A stretch of 64,000 nt of DNA from Tetrapyrgos nigripes (lineage: Eukaryota > Basidiomycota > Agaricomycetes > Agaricales > Campanellaceae). The notes below the pieces were generated by a model. That model ran no database searches, had not been told where the DNA came from, and saw only the letters and a program-made list of their open reading frames with translations. Position numbers and translations under genes: made by a program. The stretch is taken from positions 558,001-622,000 of the forward strand of contig JAACJM010000019.1 of assembly GCA_013368315.1 (NCBI GenBank), in the 5' to 3' direction. Below, one piece after another: positions 1-10,277 of the stretch. Each line of letters opens with the position of its first letter. Position 1 is the stretch's first letter.

Positions 1-1433
1 CCAAGGAATGCGGGGTAGTGACATCTTTTTTTTTTTCATGCAGTGGTCGGGTCTATTCTGAGTAATCTTCGTAAGTGCCCGAACTCCAACTGATTTTGAA
101 AGCGGTGCTGATTTTTCCATGAAGTTCTCGTCCTGGGCATGTGTTTCTTCGCAGGAGGTGTCAGGTTCTCAGAACAAGGATTTGGTGCCGGTGAGTTCCC
201 AGAATGATTGCTATGTCCCTATGAGCCTGATTGTCTATTTGAATTCTAGTGGCAACACAGCTAAATTCCTCTCTACTCACTATTAGTGTCATTGCCGTAT
301 TACTACCAGCAGCTTTTCATTTCAACGTCACCACTGACAGTGATAGTGATGAAACTCAAGACATTCTCAAAATGAGTCACGGAGTCGCCCTCATCCTTCT
401 CTTTAGTCAGTTGATATCTTCAAGTAAAAAGTCAGCTACTAACTGATCGTCGCTGAACAGTCTATGGCTCGTATCTATTCTTCCAACTGTATTCACATGC
501 AACATTATACGAAGATAAGCACCAGGATAATTTCAAGTCAACAAAGTATCCAAAGAAGAAGGAGCAGGCTAACGGATCAGCTGCTGAGAACAATACAGAC
601 CCGGAGAGTGCTCAGGAAGAGGAAGAGGAGCAACCACAGATGAGTTTGTTCACAACTCTGGTGCTGTTGGCCTCAGTGACTGTGGTGAGTATCGAAATCG
701 CCCTTTCGATGGATCTATTGATTCACGAGAATGTTTCATTGCCATTCCACGCGACCTACAGCTTGTCGCTGTGACAGCGGAATGGCTCGTTGACTCTATT
801 GACGGCCTCGTCGAATCCAGTTCCATCAGCGAAGAGTTCGTCGGCGTCATTTTGCTTCCTATTGTTGGAAATGCTGCCGAGCATGTCACTGCTGTGACGG
901 TTTCCATGAAGGACAAGCTCACTCTGAGTTTGGGTGTCGCTGTGGGATCTAGTATCGTGAGTTTGATATTCTGTCTTCCACGCATAAGCAGATCTTAATG
1001 TGATATGTCTCCACGTAGCAAATCGCTCTGTTTGTCATCCCGTGAGTTTTCATCAGTAAAGAAAGTATTGAGTCTACGTGGCTGATTGACATCCTGGCAG
1101 ATTCATCGTCACATTAGCCTGGATCATGGGCAAGCCTCTCACTCTATTGTTTGATCCCTACGAGTCGATCACACTGTTCCTTGCGGGTGCGTCCGTCGTA
1201 AACCTCTCACTTTTCAGCTCGCTCATTCGCACATTCTTCAGTGTTAACCGTCAACTACTGTGTGCAGGACGGTCGTTCAAATTGGCTTGAGGGCATGATT
1301 TTGATGTGTAAGTCCGCTTCTTTCTGCCACAGATATCAGGCAACTGACTAGTTGACCTACAGGTCTTTACGTGATTCTAGGTGTCACTTTCTGGTTCTAT
1401 CCTGGTTCAAATCCTTCAGGTCTAACATGTTGA
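1..1433 (+). CDS. VCX1: Vacuolar Ca2+/H+ antiporter (CAX/Vcx1 type), 3' part only
   Basis: Exchanges cytosolic Ca2+ for vacuolar protons across the vacuolar membrane. The first visible exon starts near 44 after a TTTCATGCAG acceptor and reads VGSILSNLL; the next gives LGMCFFAGGVRFSEQGFG, a CAX signature. An acidic linker follows (about 530-640), then the second cation-exchanger half with the conserved c-2 box GNAAEHVTA at about 870-890 and hydrophobic helices IALFVIP, FIVTLAWIMG and CLYVILGVTFWFYPG. At least six introns of about 50-65 bp are visible. The stop is TGA at 1431-1433. The N-terminal half, with the first GNxxE box, lies outside the window. The family assignment is secure; whether it is the main vacuolar exchanger or a paralogue cannot be judged. 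Confidence 0.9.
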
Positions 1434-2193
1434 ACAATTCATCTGCAAGCATATATGAATTTTATGGGACTGATTTCCTCTCTCTTTCATTTTTTATCAC
1501 TTTTGATCTTGTCCTTGAAACCATATCGAGCTATCGTCCTCCTTTCTCCATCGCGGAGCTCCGAAGGATTATCAGGACTCTTGGCCCCGTACCCCCAACC
1601 TATAAATTTCAAATCGTATACAACTTTTTTCCCGACTCGTTCGGTTGGGAGGCTGAAGCGTCCGGACTCTTGGACACTTCACACTTCTCCACTATCTGAG
1701 CCTACTACCAGCTACCACCCCAGCATAGCTTATGCGAGGAGGAGGAGGATATATTTTCTCTTGATCTATTTTTCTACGACTCGAGTTCAATCACTGTTAT
1801 GGTTCCTTTCCCTGATGTCAGACATTCGTTCCCCGTATACCCTGTATCTTTCGTCCTATTACTAGCTTAGAAGATTTACTAGACATTTTACACCCCTTGT
1901 GATCTTACTTATTGCTTGTCGTTAGTCGTTTACAACATCCGACTTGTAGCTATTATGATACAATACGAAATATACAGGTAGTGCCTTGTGCATGATGAGT
2001 GTGGCAGTCACTAGCAGCAGCTGGAAGTTTCCACGTACTTGATCAATCGTTACTGCACGGTTCTTCGTTGTTATGGAGTAAGAGACATGAAATTGGTTTG
2101 CTCATACAAGGAATATGAACATGAGATGAGGACCTATTAATCATGCAGATCCTCACTGACTCTAAGCTCGATTGGAATGGACTCGAAACGGTT
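1434..2193. other. Intergenic, convergent 3' flanks
   Basis: This stretch lies between the stop codons of the antiporter (plus) and the hydratase (minus). It is AT-rich and pyrimidine-rich, as expected for 3' untranslated sequence. Open frames at about 1352-1865 overlap the antiporter's last exons in other frames and look like no known protein. I see no RNA gene or repeat. Confidence 0.5.
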
Positions 2194-3664
2194 TCACAAC
2201 TTCGCTTTTGCCGCCCCATCAACTAAAGTCACGGCAGCAGATGCCAAAACATTTACGTTTCTTTCCTTCACTTTCACCGCTGTGTTGTATGACGATGCGT
2301 TAGAGGTGTCCTTGAACAGAGAGGAAAAGACGCACAGAATATGACTCTCGAACCCTCCTTCCACATTTCCGTAATGAGTGTTTCGCCAGGGTATACTACG
2401 TCTGCGAACCTGATTGGGGGGAAACGATTCGGCTTTAACGTGGATTCCTCCATTTTCCCTAACAGCAACAGAGCACATACCTCACTTTGATATCCTTGTA
2501 AGCACCATAAGTCTGATATACCGCTTTGCCCGCAATACCCATCGAACAGAGTCCATGGAGAATAGGTTTTTCAAAACCGCCGATGGCTGCGAATTCAGGG
2601 AGGATCTGGGGGGAGAATTATTCAGCGTCCTGAAGAGCATATATGGGCCAAAGTTGACTGACGTGCAAAGGATTCCCGTCACCGCTCAACCTTTGTTGGA
2701 ATCATCAGTAAATGAACTTGAAACAATCAGACAGAAAACCACACACCGATACAAAGCCGCTTGACTCGGCGTCGTCTTTTCCTCGACTATAGCATCTGGG
2801 GCTCGCTTTGGAACACTATTTGCCGCAGAGGCTGCTCCTCTGTCTGAAAGCACCGACCAATGTCATTGTCAGAATAAATAAACATGATGATAGTGCCAGA
2901 TACACACCTATTCCAGACCTCTTGCCCCCAAATCCACCAGAACCTCGGATAAACACGGTACTCTGATTCTCAAAAATGAGTTTCCCAGTGCTTTTCTCCC
3001 GCGTTTCGATTATGCTAGTTATGGCAGCTGCTTTGCCTTTGTCCAGAGCTTCAAGGATCCTAGGTGACGTATAACGTAGCCAAGATAGCCCAGCCAAGAA
3101 GTGAGGACATTTCGGTAAGATAGGTTGGTGGAAAGGGATATTATGCAGTCAGCTCAAATGTCTCTGAATCGAAACGACGTTATACTGACCTGGCTTTACT
3201 AACAAGCACCCCACTCGTCGGGATAGGTGCTTTAATGGAAAGGTACTGTTCTCCGTGTAGCAATTTCGCCTATGAGATGCGCACGAGATGTGAGTTACTG
3301 CTGCAGAAGGGGGAAAAAAGTGTTCTCTTATATGACGGACAGGGTTGAAGTCAGGCAACCAATCCAAAGAAATCCCTCCACTCGCATGAAACTGCGGGAT
3401 CACACCGAAAGTAGGCAAAGCCTGGAAATCATCGTCGCCTTCGTACGTCCATTGCAGTTGCTCTGCTGTTGCGCCGATACCGAGGTTGTAGAGGATAATG
3501 TCTCTCTGAGTGTTGTCATTGTAAGAGCGAGTGAAACCCGTCAACTTGGTACGACGCACCTCTGTGAAGGAATAGGTGTCTTCAACGACCCCCTTCTTGG
3601 CTTCACGAACGATTTCTGGGTCTTGCGAGTCAACGAATGCGTCGGGTTTATCAAAACCAGACAT
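2194..3664 (-). CDS. Peroxisomal 2-enoyl-CoA hydratase 2 (MaoC/hot-dog fold), stand-alone
   Basis: Hydrates trans-2-enoyl-CoA to (3R)-hydroxyacyl-CoA in peroxisomal beta-oxidation. From the ATG at 3662-3664 the first exon has the family N-terminal pattern [15 protein letters not shown] and [13 protein letters not shown]. Later exons read [20 protein letters not shown], then [28 protein letters not shown] (hydratase 2 motif with the catalytic Asp and His) and [18 protein letters not shown]. The end reads [15 protein letters not shown] and [20 protein letters not shown], so the last three residues are AKL, a type 1 peroxisomal targeting signal. About five short introns break it. The residue after HI, usually Asp in HIDP, is Leu here. 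It sits just downstream of the double-SDR gene on the same strand, the partner domains of fungal Fox2. The exact exon ends around 2760-2930 are uncertain. Confidence 0.87.
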
Positions 3665-4281
3665 TGTAGCGGTTCAAGTCAAGATAGTCTGAAACAGTCT
3701 GCGGGCACATTTCTGGCTAAGTCTTGGATGACGATATCACGTGCAGCTGCGAAATCGGCTAGCCATGGCACCCAAGAGCAAATCCGACGACTTTTTTGCC
3801 CCTCAATACGTTACTGTAGGCGTGTCCAGAATACCTACCGCCTTATACCCCGTGTAAACCTCCTTCAACTACACAGTCTACCTCATCTCCGCACACAGTT
3901 CCACCCGCAGGAAAGCGCTCTCCCATTAGTAGATAGCTTGTTGCCCTGGTACGATTTACGGTATGGTCTTTCATCAAGTAGATATCCTTTATTTTTCACA
4001 TAGCTTAGTACAGGGTGTCATTTTGGTACATATCATAAGTAAAAGTGAGACGCAAACGAGCTCAGTACGACTTGCGAGAACTCCCTAGGAGGTCCGTGGC
4101 TGTACTGCCTGCTAGTGGCGGTACCCCATCTGGGCCACCCAACGCTGAAAAGTCAGGCATCGTGTCGGGAAAAAAATTCTAAGTTGGTAGAAACCATAAC
4201 GATACAGAGGAAGAGTACAAAACAGGAATCGAATAAGACAGAATGGTATGTAATGTAATAATGTATTGATACACTTCGTGT
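3665..4281. other. Intergenic between the SDR-SDR and hydratase genes
   Basis: This 617-bp gap separates the stop of the double-SDR gene from the hydratase ATG, both on the minus strand. It should hold the 3' end of one transcript and the promoter of the other. I see no coding exon joining the two genes. The upstream gene has its own stop and targeting tripeptide, which argues against one long spliced gene. Confidence 0.55.
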
Positions 4282-7036
4282 CTATAGCTTGGCTCCATCG
4301 TTATCAAAGTTGTCCAAGATTTGTTGAATAGCTTCCGATCCATTTGCAGGATTTGTAGCTCTCTTGTCTGCAGATACAAAGAGTCAGTAAGCCGGAAAGC
4401 GATACGACAGAATAAAGCCTCACCAAATGTCGTGATTGCTGCCCATTTGGAAATGACATCTTCGGGTGTGTAAGGTCTCCTTGTTGGGAAACCGTGACCA
4501 CCAGAACGTTGCCAGCGGGTTTGAGCAGCCCATCCACCACTGATCTCAAATATTAGTCCAGACGCGTCCTGGTTGTCTATAAGAATCTTGGTGAGAAGCG
4601 GATCAGACTTTGTAAGACTAAACCAGACCAACCTTCGCTGGACAAATAGCCAACGACTGGAGCGATATAATCAGGCTGTCATGAATCGGTTTAAAACATT
4701 ATATGAAACGGAAGGGGACATGTATACTGACCTTGAACGCATCGACCATCTCTTGTGGCCTGGCATGGAAGAAATAAACAGACGTCCCTCTTTACTTGAT
4801 GAATTTGCTTACCAGACCGTTTGGGTCATCGCCGTACCTGCACTGGGTGCAATGACGTTGGCAAGAATGCCGTATTTCGCTCCTTCAATGGCAAGAGTCT
4901 TGGTGAAACCTATTATACCAGCTTTGGCAGTAGAATACTAGATCCGATTGAGGTCATGAATTTCCCTCAATTTGTTCGGAAGACTCACATTTGCCTGACC
5001 AAAGTTGCCGTCTGTACAAATTACAGCGTCAGAATAACATTATCTCGATCATTCAACTATCACTCACAAATTCCTACTGTAGAGCAGGTCGTGACGATGC
5101 GGCCGTATTTTTGTTTCTGGAAAATAGGCCATACAGCTTTGGCGCACTAACAAGGATTCAGTACCGTGCTGTGTATCCGACCAAGATCAGTGAATACCTT
5201 ATAAGTGGCACTGTCAAAAAAAGTCAGGCGAGATCGTCAAAACAAGAGCCAGAGGCTACCGACCGTAAATGAATCTGTACGACAATATCCCACTCCTGCT
5301 CTGACATTGCCAAGAATGACTTGTCTCGAAGAATGCCAGCATTGGCGATAAGAACGTGTACACTGCCAAAGTTCTCCAAGGCGGTCTTGACAATTGCCTC
5401 ACCGTCCTCCGCCGAACATACTGCTGCAGCAGCTCTTCCACCGGCTACAAGACATTAAGTATGAGGACGGCGGCGCTTGGCAAAGATGACCCACCTTTCT
5501 TGACTTCATCAACTACCGAGTTTGCTCCCTTCTCGTTGACATCGTTCACAACGACGTTGGCACCGAGTCTACCATACATTAAAGCGTACGCACGTCCGAT
5601 ACCCCCGCCCGCGCCTGTAACTATGACGGTCTTGCCGTCAAAACGAACTTCGGGTGAAGCTTGCTTGTTGGGAGGAAGCTTTGCCGCCGCTTTCAGCTTG
5701 CCCTGTCATTGGATGTTAGAACCTTCTCTATATCTTCAGAGGTGTCTGTCATACCACTGTGTCCGAATCTTTGAGCGATTGCGGGCTGAAAGGCATCAGA
5801 GGCATGTCACCGTTACTGAGAATGTAGCAGACTTACTGCGAGGGACTGGAAAAGTCGACTATTTCTGACCATCTGGCTTTCACCTATGTACCAGCTAAGT
5901 TAGGAAAAGCATACAGTCTAAAAGGCTGACTTACGGCTGAAGGAGTGAAGGAACCATCGGTCTTGAATATAGCACCATTGCTACGTTCCCATCGCACCTC
6001 AGCAATGAAACCTGCGCCGACTTCAAAAATTCTTCCGGACGCGTCTGGACCATCGGGATGACACACAGCTGCAACGAAAGGGGCGACAAATTCGGGCTGA
6101 ACGGCGAAGAGTGAATGTACGTCACGGAAAGTGGGAGTAGATTATACCTTGAGGTGTGCAAGCATTTCGGGAGGCATTATCGTCTCTGTCATAGCTGAGG
6201 CAGCCATCTGCAAACCGGTAAGGATACAAAAAAAAAAAAGAACGCCTTTCGAAAATCAACGACTTACAGGAGCTATCACAGTTGCCTTGATTCCATACTT
6301 GGCACCTTCAATTGCGAGTGTCTTGGTGAATGCGATCAAACCCATTTTGGCCGCACTGTAGTTGGCTTGACCAAAGTTACCTGTAAAACAATCAATGAGG
6401 AAGAGTGCATAGTAAAAGATAATGGAACTCACCATATAACCCAGCCGCGCTTGCAGTGTTGATGACACGACCAAACTTTTGCTTTCGGAAATGGGGCCAG
6501 GCTGCCTTGGTGCACGCAAACGAACCCTTCAGATGGACCTCAGTGATCTGATCCCACTCCCGGTCCGTCATGTTCTTGAACCTGAAGACAGCACCCATGT
6601 CAGAATCGCACTTTAGAGCTGAGTCCTGAACCTTACCCCTTATCCCGCAGAATGCCAGCATTGTTGAGAAGGATGGTTATACCGCCAAAAGCATCAAGGG
6701 CAGACTTGATCACTGCATTCCCATCCGTGACCGACGACGTATTCTTGACTGCCTTACCACCAGCTGCACGGAAAGTTAAGCAAGGGGTCAAGTCTTACAG
6801 TCGTATACACGACCAACCTCTGGTAATCTCGTCTACTACCTTCTGAGCGGCTTCGCTATTGAAGTCGTTCACAACGACATTGGCTCCTCGAGACGCAAAG
6901 AACAGAGAGTAACTAGATTTCATATCAGCGTTGACGTCATGTAAAGGAATAAAGTAGAGGTGGTCACTGACACCTTTCCGAGACCGCCGCCTGCACCAGT
7001 GACTACGACGGTGTGGCCTTTGAAGGATAGAGCCAT
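4282..7036 (-). CDS. FOX2: Peroxisomal double-SDR (3R)-hydroxyacyl-CoA dehydrogenase (Fox2-like, no hydratase domain)
   Basis: Oxidises (3R)-hydroxyacyl-CoA to 3-ketoacyl-CoA with NAD+ in peroxisomes. ATG at 7034-7036 opens [20 protein letters not shown]. Domain 1 has the TGAGGGLG cofactor loop, [33 protein letters not shown] and the YSAAK catalytic pair. Domain 2 (about 4560-5680) repeats the order: [25 protein letters not shown], and YSTAK spanning an intron. Each SDR unit is followed by a [13 protein letters not shown] or [13 protein letters not shown] strand and a short linker. The C-terminus reads [12 protein letters not shown], giving a PTS1. Length is roughly 600 residues, against about 900 for fungal Fox2, which continues into a hydratase 2 domain. 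Here that domain is the next gene downstream. At least ten short introns interrupt it. Confidence 0.92.
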
Positions 7037-7544
7037 TGTAAGAGAGATGAAAGGTGAAGAAAGGAGGAAGAGGTCGCCGGAATGGTGGGACGATCCGTGA
7101 AATGAGGCGGGTCAAGATTATCATGTGCAACTTTTACTTTTGACCATGCTGTCGAAAATAGATCAAGCTGAGAAGGCGTCCCGGCGTGGTCAACTGCAGC
7201 CGATCAGAGCCGATCGTCAGCGACATATGATTTTGATTTTGATTTTCGAACCGAATTGGAAAGGCTTGGTGACAGGCAGAACTTGGCTAACTACTTGGCT
7301 CTGTAGCTACTTAGTTAGATACAGAACGTTGCGGTCCCATTGAGGAACTGGGTGAGCATTGAACTCAGTACATGTAGATTTTTTGCTAGATATCCTATAC
7401 TTAGGGGACCGGAGTTTTCCTAATCGCGATGTATCGTGTCACTATTCACGCGTAACTAGTACTGACAACACTCAAATTTGCTTGGAGCTTGTACATGAAG
7501 ATTCTCCAGCACTTAAGAAATGCAACAGAGTCCACTTTACACAG
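7037..7544. other. Upstream region of the double-SDR gene
   Basis: This is the presumed promoter of the minus-strand dehydrogenase. It contains a short TTTTGAT tandem run near 7230-7246 and a GATC-rich patch near 7155-7215. No open frame here looks like a protein, and no known regulatory motif stands out. Confidence 0.4.
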
Positions 7545-7699
7545 TACACTGCGGACAGAATACCATATCCTCACTGAGTAAATCGATAGGATATCCTTAG
7601 TAAATCACAAATAGCCAATCAGATTTCAGGAAACCGATTTCCTAAGGATGACTAATTCGATTTACTGAGTGAGTAAATTGTATTATGTCCGCAGTGGTA
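7545..7699. mobile_element. 155-bp inverted-repeat MITE-like element
   Basis: The two ends are inverted copies about 60 bp long. The left end reads TACACTGCGGACAGAATAC and the complement of the right end reads TACCACTGCGGACATAATAC. Both continue with TCACTSAGTAAATCGA and ATCCTTAG blocks. The TA at each border is compatible with a TA target duplication as in Tc1/mariner-type elements. The arms differ by several substitutions and one indel, so the copy is not fresh. It has no coding capacity. Confidence 0.7.
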
Positions 7700-7916
7700 G
7701 GCGAGCAACCTAGACGATTTTCATTTCCGTGAGATATGTAACGTGCGGGCAAACTGCCCTGCACAATGGTACACAGTTTTAGCATAGACTTGGAAATCCA
7801 CGCTGTGAGCTTGCGCTGACGATCTTCAATATAGGTTCCCATGCGGCTGAATGATAGACTATGACGGCCTTGAGAGTATGTAGATCAACTGTATTATTAT
7901 GATCAATGGCATATGT
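7700..7916. other. Intergenic spacer
   Basis: Nothing recognisable lies between the two inverted-repeat elements. Confidence 0.3.
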
Positions 7917-8055
7917 ACGCCGAAAAGACAAAAATATCCACTCGACGGATAGATCACATCACTACTACTGATATAAGAATCAGAAAGATATATCTGTAAA
8001 AAAGTGTGTTTCTGTACGCCTTTCTGCCGAGCGGATATTTTTGTATTTTCGGCGT
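7917..8055. repeat. 139-bp inverted repeat (foldback)
   Basis: The left arm starts ACGCCGAAAAGACAAAAATA and the right arm is its inverted copy ending TTTTCGGCGT, about 28 bp each with two or three mismatches. The loop of about 80 bp has an internal TGTACGCC copy. It is either a small MITE or a diverged foldback; no clear target duplication was found. Confidence 0.55.
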
Positions 8056-8459
8056 GATGATCATTTATTGTCAAAACATATATAGACCTCAATTTTGCCC
8101 TGGATACCGATGAGATGAGTGTACTGAAGAACCTTCCCCTTCATTAGCTTACCATTATGATTTAACGTACGCGTAGCAGGCGGTGCCAGGTATGATGTGC
8201 GACCAGTACCAAGATGCTGGTTGCTGCACTCGGTCCCAGTGAGGCCTAAGGTTTGGTGTTAATTAATAATAGGCGGAATGGATATCCGTCACAATGGGGG
8301 GGAGGGGCAGGTCTGGCCAAAAAAATTTTGACTACCCTCAACTACATGTCTGCACAGCGCCTATGACCGACGTTGTGCGACATTAATTAGAGTCTCGGGT
8401 GATCACTAAATTTTTTTCTGACTGGATGTAAAAAAATTGTTTAACCGCCCCCCCCTTGG
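8056..8459. other. AT-rich spacer with homopolymer tracts
   Basis: Contains a G-rich tract near 8296-8308, A7 runs and a C8 run near 8448-8455 next to the following transposon. I see no gene. The mirrored G-rich and C-rich tracts and the TTAATTAAT/ATTAATTAG words could be remains of an older inverted element, but the match is poor. Confidence 0.35.
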
Positions 8460-9323
8460 TTACAGCGGTTCCTGTAAATAATGAGAAACGCCGCGGATTT
8501 TTTTTTTTGTCCCAATGTAATGCGTAACGCGTACGCTTCCCTTTTATAGTAACCATAATCTTGACCCACTACTCACTCAACACTCACTTGTTACGGTGCC
8601 GGTACTTCAACGCCTTTGTCTTGGACATCCCAAAATGATACAAGAAACTTGGTACAGCTCCAAGAGCCACCTTGTCCTTGGGAAATGAAGCACTACGCTT
8701 TTACAGGAGGAGACTTTCTGCAGGTACCAGTGCGTCATGAGCTTTCTTTCACTGGTCGCTTTACTGAAATGTCTCTCTCATCGGCTAACAGCATAAACCA
8801 CTCAGACCTGTTTCTCAAGTCTGTCTGCCCACTGCCCTTGCTCAGAAGTCAGGAGAGGAGAGAGAACTTAGAAGACGAGCCTAAGAGAAGGATAACATTT
8901 CATTCCATTGACTCTCATACGACATCATACTTGGGATACGCCCGTTTAGACGCTATTTTGCTCTCTGGATCTATTTTGCGAGCTCATGTAACTGCAAGAA
9001 GAATTATTCACAACCCGCAGAACGCGCTTGCAAACAGCTCGCTGCCGTTTTCTTTCTACACTCTTTCGGAATCTCTTGCAGATCTCTTATTGGCACTCTC
9101 AAGACATCATGTACTTCTCTTATACTCATAATATAATGACATGCTTTCATTTGGTGTACCATCTGCTCGAAGGAAAGACTAGGCATCATGGCCAGGCAGG
9201 CGATGTTGCAAACTTGCAAGTGGTGTAACGATTACTATAAAAGGGAAGCGTACGCGTTACGCATTACATTGGGACAAAAAAAAAATCCGCGGTGTTTCTC
9301 ATTATTTACAGGAACCGCTGTAA
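8460..9323. mobile_element. 864-bp non-autonomous TIR DNA transposon
   Basis: Long terminal inverted repeats of about 92 bp (8460-8552 and 9232-9323) match almost base for base, starting TTACAGCGGTTCCTGTAAAT and ending near the TTTTATAGTAA word. They differ mainly in the length of a T/A homopolymer and one or two substitutions near CCGCGG. The ends allow a TA target duplication. The interior has one plus-strand open frame of 171 codons (8616-9131) with no recognisable transposase signature or DDE/D motif. The element therefore looks non-autonomous. The high similarity of the two arms suggests recent activity or arm homogenisation. Confidence 0.78.
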
Positions 9324-9409
9324 TACACCAAGATTAACTCTTGACAGTCGGATGTCGCAGCTGGCAGCGGCACCAACAAGTCCCGCCAGTGCTCATCGAC
9401 ACTATCTTT

Positions 9410-9612
9410 AATGCCTGGATCAAAATTCGATGCTGTCTTCAATGCCTGGCTCAAAACTCGAGCTAAGCACGTACGGTCGACGTATGACATCGCTCCGGAT
9501 AGTGTGGGTGACGAGGTCGCTTCCGGCGCTTGAATTACACGTACAGTGGATACGACATTGCTCCGGATAGTGTAGGTGACGAAGCCACCGACGCTTGAAT
9601 CCACTAGCATAT
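9410..9612. repeat. Short diverged tandem duplications
   Basis: Two adjacent direct duplications are visible. ATGCCTGGMTCAAAAYTCGA occurs at about 9411 and 9442 (period 31). A unit starting GTACRGT and containing GCTCCGGATAGTGT and GACGCTTGAAT/GGCGCTTGAAT occurs at about 9471 and 9541 (period 70). The copies differ by several substitutions and small indels. Confidence 0.6.
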
Positions 9613-9637
9613 GAATAGTGTAGAGGAAATCGCGCCC

Positions 9638-9690
9638 TGCGCATATATACCATGTACTACTTATGATACAAGTAGTATATAAGTGCGCAG
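9638..9690. repeat. Imperfect hairpin
   Basis: CTGCGCATATATACCATGTA at the left pairs with the inverted AAGTAGTATATAAGTGCGCAG at the right around a short loop, with a few mismatches. No function is evident. Confidence 0.45.
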
Positions 9691-9846
9691 CATCATGAAG
9701 CGGAAGGCAGAGGTGATCATTTTATGTACAGCCAGAGCGTTCTACGCAGGACGAGAAGAATCATGGTCTACGAGGTTGAGTTATCTGCTTAATAACGTAG
9801 AACCAAAGGCCAGTCTAGGAAACGAAACGATAAATAAAACAGAGAT

Positions 9847-9895
9847 ACGAAGTGTAAAATGCAGAAAATCTTTTTTTCTGCATTTTACACTTCGT
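9847..9895. repeat. Perfect 22-bp-arm hairpin
   Basis: ACGAAGTGTAAAATGCAGAA and its exact inverted copy TTCTGCATTTTACACTTCGT surround a loop of a few bases. It may be a collapsed foldback element. It lies about 380 bp beyond the cyclin B stop codon. Confidence 0.7.
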
Positions 9896-10277
9896 GAGTC
9901 CAATGCAGACTGAGTTGGATATGCATGACAGCATTATTGTGGGGATTGATGATGAGAGTTGACAATTCGAAAAGAGACGTTGACTGGGAGGAAAAAGGAG
10001 AGGCATAGATCGACAGCAAACGAAAGCGAGGCAGGCATATTGGAGACAGAGACATGGGCAATGCTCAACGGAGATGGAATGAATCATTCAACAAAAACTA
10101 AGATTTTAGACAGACACGAAATATGAAGTATGAAATGTAGGAAAATATAAGCCCAGAAGTGAACAATAGTGCTTGCTAGATGATGTGGAAATAGTGAAGA
10201 AATAATGAAATAAAGTACAGGTGGATGGGTAAAAGCGAAAAGTAATAAGGATGAACGCAGTAGCGATACGGGCGATA

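Larger units (their letters stand above)
9324..10277. other. Gene-poor spacer downstream of cyclin B
   Basis: Beyond the repeats listed separately (9410-9612, 9638-9690, 9847-9895), I see only low-complexity sequence and the probable 3' UTR of the minus-strand cyclin gene. Short open frames here have no recognisable protein features. Confidence 0.4.

Noticed and set aside
1352..1865. Open frames of 115 and 136 codons beyond the antiporter
   Set aside because: They overlap the true last exons in other frames and continue into 3' flank without protein-like composition.
3272..4003. 243-codon plus-strand open frame opposite the hydratase
   Set aside because: It is the antisense shadow of the hydratase first exons and extends into the spacer; composition is random.
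8616..9131. 171-codon open frame inside the long-TIR element as a transposase
   Set aside because: No DDE/D catalytic spacing, DNA-binding domain or known transposase pattern could be seen. The element is also too short for a full transposase gene.
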